Assembly (NCBI GenBank): GCA_002694245.1 | Contig: NZLM01000040.1 | Location: forward strand, 16,043-21,315 | DNA from: Methanobacteriota archaeon | Lineage (GTDB): Archaea; Thermoplasmatota; Poseidoniia; Poseidoniales; Poseidoniaceae | Direction of reading: 5' to 3' | Length of the DNA stretch: 5,273 nucleotides | In this document: in pieces, positions 1-5,273 of the stretch | Position numbering within the stretch: the stretch's first letter is position 1 | Layout of the letters: the number at the start of each line of letters is the position of its first letter | Made by a program: the position numbers and the translations under genes | The notes under the pieces: generated by a model | Database searches by the model: none | What the model was told of the DNA's origin: nothing | The model's input: the letters and a program-made list of their open reading frames with translations, nothing else

Positions 1-1202
1 ACACCTCCTAATCCGTAAACAGCTAAAACTACCAAACTAAAAACAGAATTATTCCCGCTGTAGAGTGCACCTAGTGAAATCATTGTTGCTACTATTGCCA
101 TTGAAATTGTAGTTAGTTTGGTTGCAGAATGATTTTGTGACCACTCAGGAATCAAATCATCTGTAATAGCAGCTGTACACGCCAATACCTGGCTATCTGC
201 TGTAGACATCGTTGCAGCGAAAATTGAGGCGAGAATTACACCCACCCAAAATGGCCCTAAAACATCCATTGCTAGTTTAGGAAGGGCTAGTTCTGGATCA
301 AAAACACCCTCCACTGGAAACATTACTCTGCTGGCAAGTCCTATTATAATCATCAAGAACAAGAATGGTGTTTGCCAAACGAAGAACCACAAGCAGGCTT
401 TTTTGCGATCAGCATCAGATTCCAGAGTCATAACTCTGCTAACAACTTGAGGCTGTCCTGCAACTCCAAGCCCACCTAAGAAGAAAGCGAATATCCAAAG
501 AGAAAACCCGAATTTTAGATTCTTTGGGGCCAATTTTGTAAGATCTGGATCAATAGAAGTAAGCGATTGGTGAAGTCCAGAAAAACCACCCACGTTCTGT
601 AATGCAACCCAACAAAGGAGAGATGAGCCAACAATCATTACGCACGATTGTGCAGCATCTGTCCATATTGACGCTCTAATTCCACCAGCAGTACAATATA
701 GAATCACTAACATGTACCCAATCAATATTCCAACGGTTTGATCCCACCCTAACATGGCGAACAACGCTTTTCCACCACTAGACAGTTGGGCAGCGGCATA
801 AATCAAGAGGAAACATACCGATAGTAGAGCAGCCAATTTTGCTTCTGGTGCCCCCTTTACTTTTGCAACAAGACTAGATAGAGATCTTACATTTCGCTCT
901 TTGGCTTCATTTTGTATGCGCTTGTACAACCATATCCATGCAACCAATTGTCCTAGTGTTGATACGATTGAAACCCAAATTGCTGGGTAACCATACAGCC
1001 ACATAAATCCTATGAAACCAATGAACATGAAACCTGAATTCCATGTTGATACTGCGCTTAATGCCGCAAGAGCGGGATGCATTCCTCTTCCAGCAACAAG
1101 GTAATCATCAGTTGTGTCTTTCTTAACAAGTATTGAGGCCATTCCAACCCCGGCGAATATTAGTAGAAATAGTAAGAAAGAAAGAAGAACATAGATGTCC
1201 AT
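1..1202 (-). CDS. Sodium:solute symporter (SSS family, PutP-like), C-terminus cut by window edge
   Basis: Integral membrane protein expected to import a small solute, perhaps an amino acid such as proline, driven by the Na+ gradient. Reading from the ATG at 1202-1200 gives 400 residues without a stop, then the window ends; PutP has about 500, so roughly the last fifth is missing. Visible SSS features: an N-terminal hydrophobic helix (residues 4-26), DDYLVAGRG at 32-40, the family signature GGIRASIWTDAAQ at 173-185, GQPQVVSRVM at 249-258 (compare GQPHII in PutP), and MSTADSQ at 332-338 followed by AITDDL. Ser333-Thr334 align with the Ser-Thr pair of the Na2 sodium site in PutP. PutP's Asp55 appears replaced: the matching segment reads LSAVSTWNSGF (48-58). 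The ATG is preferred over an in-frame GTG three codons upstream because AGGTG lies 6 nt before the ATG. The gene begins 12 nt after purP ends, so co-transcription is likely. Family assignment is firm; the substrate is unknown. Confidence 0.93.
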   Translation of the reverse strand, partial: MDIYVLLSFLLFLLIFAGVGMASILVKKDTTDDYLVAGRGMHPALAALSAVSTWNSGFMFIGFIGFMWLYGYPAIWVSIVSTLGQLVAWIWLYKRIQNEAKERNVRSLSSLVAKVKGAPEAKLAALLSVCFLLIYAAAQLSSGGKALFAMLGWDQTVGILIGYMLVILYCTAGGIRASIWTDAAQSCVMIVGSSLLCWVALQNVGGFSGLHQSLTSIDPDLTKLAPKNLKFGFSLWIFAFFLGGLGVAGQPQVVSRVMTLESDADRKKACLWFFVWQTPFLFLMIIIGLASRVMFPVEGVFDPELALPKLAMDVLGPFWVGVILASIFAATMSTADSQVLACTAAITDDLIPEWSQNHSATKLTTISMAIVATMISLGALYSGNNSVFSLVVLAVYGLGG

Positions 1203-1208
1203 AATCGA

Positions 1209-1213
1209 CACCT
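1209..1213 (-). promoter_or_regulatory. Shine-Dalgarno site of the symporter gene
   Basis: AGGTG on the minus strand lies 6 nt before the ATG at 1202-1200, in the 12-nt spacer behind the purP stop codon. It matches the archaeal 16S-complementary core GGAGGTGA. It decides between the ATG and the in-frame GTG at 1211-1209, which overlaps the site itself, and it shows the gene can be translated from the purP transcript. Confidence 0.7.
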
Positions 1214-1214
1214 A

Positions 1215-2372
1215 TCAAGTCAGAACTTCAAGCAATCTATCTTGTTCTACTGCTCTACGAAGCTCCATAGCAATTCTTCTTCCAGATGAAACGGGTTTTC
1301 TCCATGTTGCATTTCCATACGGGTGACCAACAGAGACGTGAACATTTGTTCCTCCGCCTAATCTTGGGGCGACGTCATAAATCGAGTAATTCATGTCCTT
1401 GTCTATACAGGTCTGTAGACAAAACGGTCCAATTATACCCGGGTCATAGTGTTCCTTAGACGCGGTGATGAATTTCTCACCTAATTCGAATGCCGTTTCA
1501 AGTAAAGATTCACGAATTGTTGCAGTGTTGTGTCCCACTACAGTCATCTCAGGAATCTGTTGATGTGCAGGCATAGTCATTTGCTGGGGAGCAGGTAATC
1601 TTACATGTCCATCTAGTGATGACTCAAATCTCCAATCTACGCCCAGTAGTTCTAATTTAGGCATCTCTTCCTCAAGCGGGCTATAAAAGAAGTTCAAATT
1701 GAATACTGGTCCGATTACATACCTTTCAATTCTTGCTCCATCAAGACTTTCTTGGTCGATTGTGCCCTCCTTGAGAAGAGTCTCGGATTTCTGTAGGTAT
1801 TCTTCATATGATGCACATGTAAAAAACCCTCTCTCTAGTTTCTTTTGCGCGTGATGCAATTTTACAATTACAAGGCAGTCAATGTCTTGAGGGTCTTCAA
1901 TAGCCTCAGGATAAGGCAGTCCTGCTTTATCTAAAATCCAATAATAGTCTTGCTCCTCAGTTCGCTCTTCCATTCTCAACATATTACGAGATCCGAACAT
2001 CGGTACACGGAAGTTATTCTCGACATCTTCTATCTTTGAGTAAGAAGTAAACGATCGATTTGGTATGTAAACAACATTCCTTTTGCGCATTTCAGATTGC
2101 ATATCTGGTTTCATGACGTCATTGAATGAATCCATAACTATCGATTTGTCAACCATCCCTCGTCGGACTCTTCCAGAGCTAGTTCTTTGAGTTTTGAAGT
2201 ATTCAGAATAAGTCTTTTCACGTCCTTTTTGACAGTATGCTACCGTTGGAAAACCTTCTTCGATAGCGCCATCGCAAATATCTAGCGCAGAGTGACTAGC
2301 GGTCATCCCGACTCTGAGTTTGAGACGGTCATATTCCTCAATGATGTCCGCAATCTCATTTTTTTCAATCAT
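1215..2372 (-). CDS. purP: PurP: formate-dependent FAICAR synthetase (ATP-grasp)
   Basis: Cytosolic enzyme of archaeal purine synthesis: AICAR + formate + ATP gives FAICAR + ADP + phosphate, replacing the folate-dependent transformylase of PurH. The 385 residues are close to, slightly above, the roughly 360 of Methanocaldococcus PurP. The family order is intact: N-terminal domain (formerly DUF1246) with ASHSALDICDGAIEEGF at 25-41, where the SHSAL turn is the expected AICAR contact; VPMFGSRNMLRMEE at 123-136; an ATP-grasp core with IVKL (169-172), IERYVIG (215-221) and FYSPL (229-233); then the C-terminal domain (formerly DUF1297) with ESLDG-like SSLDGHVRLP (251-260), IRESLLETAFELG (286-298), PGIIGPFCLQ (311-320) and YDVAPRLGGGTN (332-343). 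Two details depart from the Methanocaldococcus form as I remember it: the nucleotide loop after Lys171 is HHAQKKLERGFF instead of glycine-rich, and the acidic residue before the RxGGGTN motif is Asp333. The start is backed by GGAAGTGA 6 nt upstream. A divergent PurP paralogue with altered activity is possible. Confidence 0.93.
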   Translation of the reverse strand: MIEKNEIADIIEEYDRLKLRVGMTASHSALDICDGAIEEGFPTVAYCQKGREKTYSEYFKTQRTSSGRVRRGMVDKSIVMDSFNDVMKPDMQSEMRKRNVVYIPNRSFTSYSKIEDVENNFRVPMFGSRNMLRMEERTEEQDYYWILDKAGLPYPEAIEDPQDIDCLVIVKLHHAQKKLERGFFTCASYEEYLQKSETLLKEGTIDQESLDGARIERYVIGPVFNLNFFYSPLEEEMPKLELLGVDWRFESSLDGHVRLPAPQQMTMPAHQQIPEMTVVGHNTATIRESLLETAFELGEKFITASKEHYDPGIIGPFCLQTCIDKDMNYSIYDVAPRLGGGTNVHVSVGHPYGNATWRKPVSSGRRIAMELRRAVEQDRLLEVLT

Positions 2373-2378
2373 TTGTGG

Positions 2379-2386
2379 TCACTTCC
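2379..2386 (-). promoter_or_regulatory. Shine-Dalgarno site of purP
   Basis: GGAAGTGA on the minus strand differs at one base from GGAGGTGA, the full complement of the archaeal 16S 3' end, and stands 6 nt before the purP ATG. It sits in the 45-nt gap (2373-2417) behind the upstream coiled-coil gene. I see no clear TATA/BRE pair in that gap, so purP may depend on read-through. Confidence 0.65.
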
Positions 2387-2417
2387 AAAATTTCCCGGTA
2401 TTAGATAGCACTTGAAT

Positions 2418-3296
2418 TTAGTCTAACCTTTGCAATTCCATTAGTTCCTCAGTGGAAAGGGTGTCTCCACTCATCAATTTACTCATTAGGTCTTGGACTT
2501 CGACTCTTGCACCTCTCTGACCCTCGCCAGATGTAGCACCACGCATTGCTCTAAGCATGTCTTGAATTGAGTGTAAGCACCTAAGAGAGACAATGTAGAA
2601 ATGGTGAGCTTTGTCTGCTTCTTTCTTTGATTTCCTAAGTTCTCTGTGTGCTTCTTCAGCATGTTCTCTTTGCCTGTCGACCTCTTTGTTCCATTGCAGC
2701 ATGAGGTCGTGTGCTTCTTGAGCTGCTTGTGCAGCAGATTGAACTTCAGCGTGCGCTGCTTCTTGTTCAGCCATCGCTTCTCTTAGCATTCCTCTGGCTT
2801 CTTTCAGGTCACCGTTAGAATCTTCTGTTGCTTTCATCTCTTTGATCTTAGATGAAATTTCTTTCATGCGTTTCATGACTTTTTTCTCGTTATTTCCTGT
2901 GTGAGCGCCTCTTTCAAACTCTCTTTCCAGCTTTTGGAGATCTCTTCTTAGCGAGTGAATTGTCACCTTTCTTTCCCGCCTTCTTCCCTGTTGAGGAGTT
3001 CGGTCCTCTTTTTCTGAACGTTCTGAGTCAAGCATCGATTTTGCAGCCTTTACCTTTTTGTTGGCTTCTGCACGAATGGATTTCTTCTCCCTTACTAATT
3101 CGTTCATCTGCTCGCGAATTTCTCTTTGTTGTCGGACGTTCTGGATTAGCTCTCTGACCTCTGCATTTAGTTCATTACGAATTGCAGTGTGTTCTTTAGT
3201 TCGGTTGTTCCATTCATCACGAGTAGTGCGGTACTGCGTGGCTTTTTGGTCAACTAACTTTCGCTTTTCATCCAAGGTTTCCTTCAAATCACTCAT
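2418..3296 (-). CDS. Archaeal coiled-coil protein, COG1340-like, function unknown
   Basis: Soluble, highly charged protein of 292 residues with no signal peptide or membrane segment. Nearly all of it is predicted long helix. Residues 1-95 are a heptad-rich coil with the NELNAEVRELI and MNELVREKKSIRAEANK pattern typical of COG1340 archaeal coiled-coil proteins; 96-112 is a charged break (DRTPQQGRRRER); 113-157 is a second helix pair (LRRDLQKLEREFERGAHTGNN, then EKKVMKRMKEI); 164-253 is a third coil rich in Ala and Glu; 254-265 is a Gly-rich linker; and the C-terminus (266-292) carries DLMSKLMSGDTLSTEELMELQ. I chose ATG 3296-3294, not the GTG at 3308-3306 (296 residues), because that GTG lies inside the AGGTG Shine-Dalgarno site, which is 9 nt from the ATG. 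A four-codon out-of-frame ORF (ATG 3303-3301, TGA 3291-3289) overlaps the start but sits too near the site to be a likely product. A structural or scaffolding role is inference; no enzyme motif is visible. Confidence 0.85.
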   Translation of the reverse strand: MSDLKETLDEKRKLVDQKATQYRTTRDEWNNRTKEHTAIRNELNAEVRELIQNVRQQREIREQMNELVREKKSIRAEANKKVKAAKSMLDSERSEKEDRTPQQGRRRERKVTIHSLRRDLQKLEREFERGAHTGNNEKKVMKRMKEISSKIKEMKATEDSNGDLKEARGMLREAMAEQEAAHAEVQSAAQAAQEAHDLMLQWNKEVDRQREHAEEAHRELRKSKKEADKAHHFYIVSLRCLHSIQDMLRAMRGATSGEGQRGARVEVQDLMSKLMSGDTLSTEELMELQRLD

Positions 3297-3305
3297 TATC
3301 CATCG

Positions 3306-3310
3306 CACCT
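3306..3310 (-). promoter_or_regulatory. Shine-Dalgarno site of the COG1340-like gene
   Basis: AGGTG on the minus strand, 9 nt before ATG 3296. It belongs to a second copy of AGGTGCG; the other copy (3327-3333) lies 23 nt upstream and partly inside a potential stem. The site decides the start, because the longer reading would begin with the GTG of this same motif. Confidence 0.6.
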
Positions 3311-3386
3311 GTTCGCTGTGTACTCCCGCACCTTCAGCGTCAGCCCGAGTGGCCTATCGCATTTGAAGCCTCCCTACGGGAGGAAT
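3311..3386 (-). other. Structured spacer: tandem hairpins with an alternative long-range pairing
   Basis: This noncoding stretch between the Roadblock and COG1340-like genes folds well as minus-strand RNA. Hairpin 1 (3369-3383) is a perfect 6-bp GC-rich stem, CCTCCC-GTA-GGGAGG, starting 3 nt after the Roadblock stop codon. Hairpin 2 (3332-3368) abuts it with no gap: CTTCA/TGAAG, a 3-nt bulge, GCG/CGC, then a short inner GCC/GGC stem. A third helix competes with hairpin 1: CTCCCGT (3376-3382) can pair over 7 bp, with one G-U pair, with GCGGGAG (3323-3329), enclosing hairpin 2. There is no U-tract after hairpin 1, so it is a poor terminator. The spacer is visibly richer in G+C than its neighbours. 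It could be a 5' leader controlling the downstream gene, a processing site or a small RNA; structure is seen, function is not. Confidence 0.45.
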
Positions 3387-3692
3387 TCACAAAAATGGTA
3401 AAATTGCTGCGGATGCTTTGGTCAGTTTCATCCTTGCTTTACCCAAATTTGAACCGTTTGGACACTGAACAACTATCCAGTGTTCAGTAGGTAGGCGACT
3501 TGCGACAATGGTGCAATGCTCCGCCACTACAGTAAGCATTTTGTTATCGTTTGCCAGAGAAAATATTTCTGCTAAAATTGTCGGTTTGAAATCGATTGAT
3601 GTTCTTTCAACAGTGAAACCGTCTCCATCAATCAATGCTGCTGACAATATACACTCATGGTCAACGAGATCCTCGATAATCTTGTTTGACAC
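3387..3692 (-). CDS. Small Roadblock/LC7-like domain protein
   Basis: A 101-residue soluble protein that fills a single Roadblock/LC7 fold. The expected order is present: N-terminal helix (IIEDLVDHE, 5-13), first strands with a turn (ILSAALIDGDGFTVERTS, 15-32), a central helix (ILAEIFSLANDNKML, 39-53), three strands (VVAEHCTIVASRLPTEHWIVVQC, 55-77), and a closing helix introduced by NLGKARMKL (82-90), the DxNLGLxRxxL-like end typical of the family. Known relatives (MglB, archaeal and eukaryotic Roadblock proteins) dimerise and often act as partners or regulators of small Ras-like GTPases; no GTPase is encoded in this window, so the partner is unknown. The start is GTG 3692-3690; an in-frame TAA lies two codons upstream, so no longer form exists. 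No good Shine-Dalgarno site precedes it, and a nearby ATG (3696-3694) is out of frame. It lies 37 nt after the acetyltransferase gene. The family call rests on pattern, not an alignment. Confidence 0.75.
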   Translation of the reverse strand: MSNKIIEDLVDHECILSAALIDGDGFTVERTSIDFKPTILAEIFSLANDNKMLTVVAEHCTIVASRLPTEHWIVVQCPNGSNLGKARMKLTKASAAILPFL

Positions 3693-3729
3693 ACATTAGG
3701 CAAGCGGAGGCACTTGATGACTATTTGCA

Positions 3730-4188
3730 TCATAGATTGCCTCTCATTACATACCCAATTCCAGCTCTGTAGTATCCTTCTAGGGTTTGAATTATCTCCA
3801 TGCCTCTATTTCTATAGAATTCAATTGCAAATTCATTATCGCCTCTGACCTCTAATTGGATTTCTTTGAACCCCTGCCCTCTGGCTGAGTCAACCATGTG
3901 GTTCCATGCCTTAGTCCCCCAACCCTTACCTTTGTAATCGGAGTCTATTGCAAAGGCAACAATCCTCACCCTTGTAGCACTAAATTTGTTCGCCCACAAC
4001 AATCCTCTAATCATATTGTTTTCATCAAGCAGGACTAGATTTCCGTCCCACTCAGGTATCGGTAAATGACGAACGGATTGATTGGAGTAAACTTCTCCGG
4101 TTTGATCAAGAAAAAGTTGCTTAATCGTCTCAATGCTGAACTCGTCTAGTGACTTTGGGCTGACACCTAAACACCACTCAACTGGCAT
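3730..4188 (-). CDS. GNAT family N-acetyltransferase, RimI-like
   Basis: Cytosolic enzyme of 152 residues expected to transfer an acetyl group from acetyl-CoA to an amine: a protein N-terminus, a lysine side chain or a small molecule. The GNAT core is complete: strand 4 VRIVAFAIDSDY (74-85), the acetyl-CoA pyrophosphate loop KGKGWG (86-91, the Q/RxxGxG/A motif with Lys first), helix 3 TKAWNHMVDSARGQGF (92-107), strand 5 IQLEVRG (110-116), then the NEFAIEFYRNRGM helix (118-130) and GYYRAG (138-143), all typical of RimI/NAA10-type acetyltransferases. The N-terminal 45 residues are less conserved and probably shape the substrate site. The gene starts 14 nt after the preceding coiled-coil gene; GGCGGG upstream is at best a weak ribosome site, so translational coupling is likely. 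Between two coiled-coil genes and a Roadblock gene it may modify one of their products, which is inference. The target cannot be read from sequence. Confidence 0.88.
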   Translation of the reverse strand: MPVEWCLGVSPKSLDEFSIETIKQLFLDQTGEVYSNQSVRHLPIPEWDGNLVLLDENNMIRGLLWANKFSATRVRIVAFAIDSDYKGKGWGTKAWNHMVDSARGQGFKEIQLEVRGDNEFAIEFYRNRGMEIIQTLEGYYRAGIGYVMRGNL

Positions 4189-4202
4189 TGTAGTAAACCC
4201 GC

Positions 4203-5273
4203 CTATTCTTTTTTCTTGTATTGACTTCTTGAGCCTCTGTGTGCGCCAAGATTTCCAAGTTTTCTCATACCAGCCTTCTTAGAACTGACTTTACGACTTT
4301 TCTTTGGAGTTGGCTCAGAGGAAATTCCAGAAAGTAATCCTGATATGTCTCCAAGAGTTACTGGTCCAGTATTATCTTGTTTTGGGGTTTTACCTCTTCC
4401 AGATTTCTTTCTATTTCCTCTCCTAGTTGAGTCGCCGCTTGATTTTTTGCGGAGCCATGCCTCAAGCCTTCCACTTTCTCTTCTTAGTTTGTGTAAATCA
4501 CTTCTACGTTGTCTCAAAGCTTTTTGCAGATTTTGTACTCTTCTGTCATATGACCTGGCTTCATTTTTGTTGATATCTTTATCCTTTAGAAGCGGCTCAT
4601 TTTCAATGACCAGTGATGTTGCTTCATCGTGCTGTGTTTCATACAACTTGAGTTTCTTGATTTCCTCTTTTTGCTGACCTACCAATTCAATAAATCTCTG
4701 GTGTAATTCACTTGCCTCTCTTGCTTTGCCATGCATAGCTTGTAATTCTAGGAACCACGAAAACTGAATCTTCTCTCTTTCCAGAGAAGGTACACGGTGG
4801 ATGTCTACTTCTTCAGTAAGTCTTGTGTAAACTTTAGACAATTCATCTTCTATCATGTGAATAGGTAAAATCACATCTAGGTTTATCTTGTCTCGGGCCT
4901 CTTTTACAGAATTGATTTGTTTATTCCTTTCTTTTAGCCCAGTAATAACCGCTTTGTGTTCCTTTCTGAGGTCTGCAGTTTCTTCTATTACTCCTCTCAT
5001 GGCTTTTGCCATTCTGATGGCTGATTGTCTTTCACTCTCTAGTGCCTCAACTCTGATTGTAAGTGCATCCATTTCGCCCTTTACTTTTGTAAGCATGTTC
5101 TTGACATCGTTATCTGATTTATTTCTGAGGTCATGGAATAGGTCTTCTGGTTGCAGATTTTTCATCCTATCGGGGTCAACAGTTTGACATATTTCTTTCC
5201 AGGTAGATCCTTTTCCAAACATCACTGCAGCTCTAAGTAATTCATCACGAATTTTCAGTTCTCCAACAGCACG
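4203..5273 (-). CDS. Coiled-coil protein with basic C-terminal tail, N-terminus beyond window edge
   Basis: At least 356 residues ending at TAG 4205-4203. A shorter reading would begin at GTG 5225 or ATG 5222, but the frame continues open through 16 more sensible codons (ending ELKIRDELLRAAV) to the right edge and no Shine-Dalgarno site precedes either start, so I treat the gene as 5'-partial. Counting from the GTG, residues 35-115 and 150-262 are heptad-rich charged coils, separated by a less regular part (LDVILPIHMIEDELSKVY, 116-133). WFLELQAMHGKAREASEL (157-174) and the following coil recall COG1340 proteins, so it may be a distant relative of the other coiled-coil protein here. From 259 on the chain is Lys/Arg-rich and low in complexity (RRGNRKKSGRGKTPK; KKSRKVSSKK; YKKKE), interrupted by the hydrophobic motif VTLGDISGLLSGI (289-301). 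The basic tail suggests contact with nucleic acid, ribosomes or an acidic surface. No catalytic motif, signal peptide or membrane segment is visible. Function unknown. Confidence 0.8.
   Translation of the reverse strand, partial: RAVGELKIRDELLRAAVMFGKGSTWKEICQTVDPDRMKNLQPEDLFHDLRNKSDNDVKNMLTKVKGEMDALTIRVEALESERQSAIRMAKAMRGVIEETADLRKEHKAVITGLKERNKQINSVKEARDKINLDVILPIHMIEDELSKVYTRLTEEVDIHRVPSLEREKIQFSWFLELQAMHGKAREASELHQRFIELVGQQKEEIKKLKLYETQHDEATSLVIENEPLLKDKDINKNEARSYDRRVQNLQKALRQRRSDLHKLRRESGRLEAWLRKKSSGDSTRRGNRKKSGRGKTPKQDNTGPVTLGDISGLLSGISSEPTPKKSRKVSSKKAGMRKLGNLGAHRGSRSQYKKKE

Noticed and set aside
2373..2417. Own promoter for purP (ATCTAATA as a TATA box)
   Set aside because: It is a poor match to the archaeal TATA consensus, has no purine-rich BRE before it, and would put the transcript start almost on the ribosome site.
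2960..3366. Plus-strand open frames opposite the COG1340-like gene
   Set aside because: They are Ser/Phe/Leu-rich mirror images of a Lys/Glu-rich coiled coil, have no ribosome site, and one of them runs through the structured spacer; they are antisense shadows.
3369..3383. Intrinsic terminator after the Roadblock gene
   Set aside because: The 6-bp stem is strong, but no T-tract follows it on the minus strand and the next gene begins within 75 nt; kept only as part of the structured spacer.
3311..3386. tRNA gene, suggested by a TTCAAAT string and GC-rich stems
   Set aside because: No 7-bp acceptor stem, no T-arm pairing around TTCAAAT, and no anticodon arm can be drawn on either strand.
3311..3386. 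H/ACA guide RNA, suggested by a hairpin followed by ACA
   Set aside because: The 7-bp basal helix ends 2 nt before ACA, but the internal loop is very uneven (7 nt against 2 nt) and no K-turn is seen, so no convincing pseudouridylation pocket forms.
4345..5187. Plus-strand open frames opposite the basic coiled-coil gene, looking hydrophobic enough to be membrane proteins
   Set aside because: The hydrophobicity is what antisense of Lys/Glu/Arg codons gives (Phe, Leu, Ser). No start signals and no family resemblance.

Overview
The window looks like chromosomal DNA of an archaeon. It carries six protein genes, all on the minus strand and tightly packed. Three signs point to archaea: a PurP-type FAICAR synthetase, which is essentially an archaeal enzyme; AGGTG/GGAAGTGA Shine-Dalgarno sites 6-9 nt before three of the starts; and coiled-coil proteins resembling the uncharacterised archaeal family COG1340. 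The A+T-leaning composition and the combination of PurP, coiled-coil, Roadblock and PutP-like genes would suit a marine planktonic euryarchaeon (Poseidoniales/Marine Group II or a relative). That lineage guess is inference; the sequence holds no marker that proves it.

In transcription order (right to left) the layout is as follows. (1) 5273-4203: a long coiled-coil protein with a very basic C-terminal tail, whose frame is open to the right edge, so its N-terminus probably lies outside the window. (2) 4188-3730: a RimI-like GNAT acetyltransferase, 14 nt downstream. (3) 3692-3387: a small Roadblock/LC7-like protein with a GTG start. (4) 3386-3297: a 90-nt spacer rich in potential RNA structure. 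(5) 3296-2418: a second coiled-coil protein of COG1340 type. (6) 2372-1215: purP. (7) 1202 to the left edge: the first 400 residues of a PutP-like sodium:solute symporter, cut by the window edge. Apart from the 90-nt spacer, gaps are 12-45 nt. No convincing terminator or strong TATA/BRE promoter is visible, so most of the window could be read as one or two long transcripts.

Only two genes have well-understood functions: purP (last-but-one step of IMP synthesis, using formate and ATP) and the symporter (Na+-driven uptake, substrate unknown). The other four, two coiled-coil proteins flanking an acetyltransferase and a Roadblock protein, form an uncharacterised group. Both coiled-coil proteins carry a short, similar leucine-rich motif near the C-terminus, which makes a shared partner or a common origin plausible. 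I see no mobile element, CRISPR array, tRNA or confirmed rRNA gene. The most unusual piece of DNA is the structured spacer at 3297-3386.
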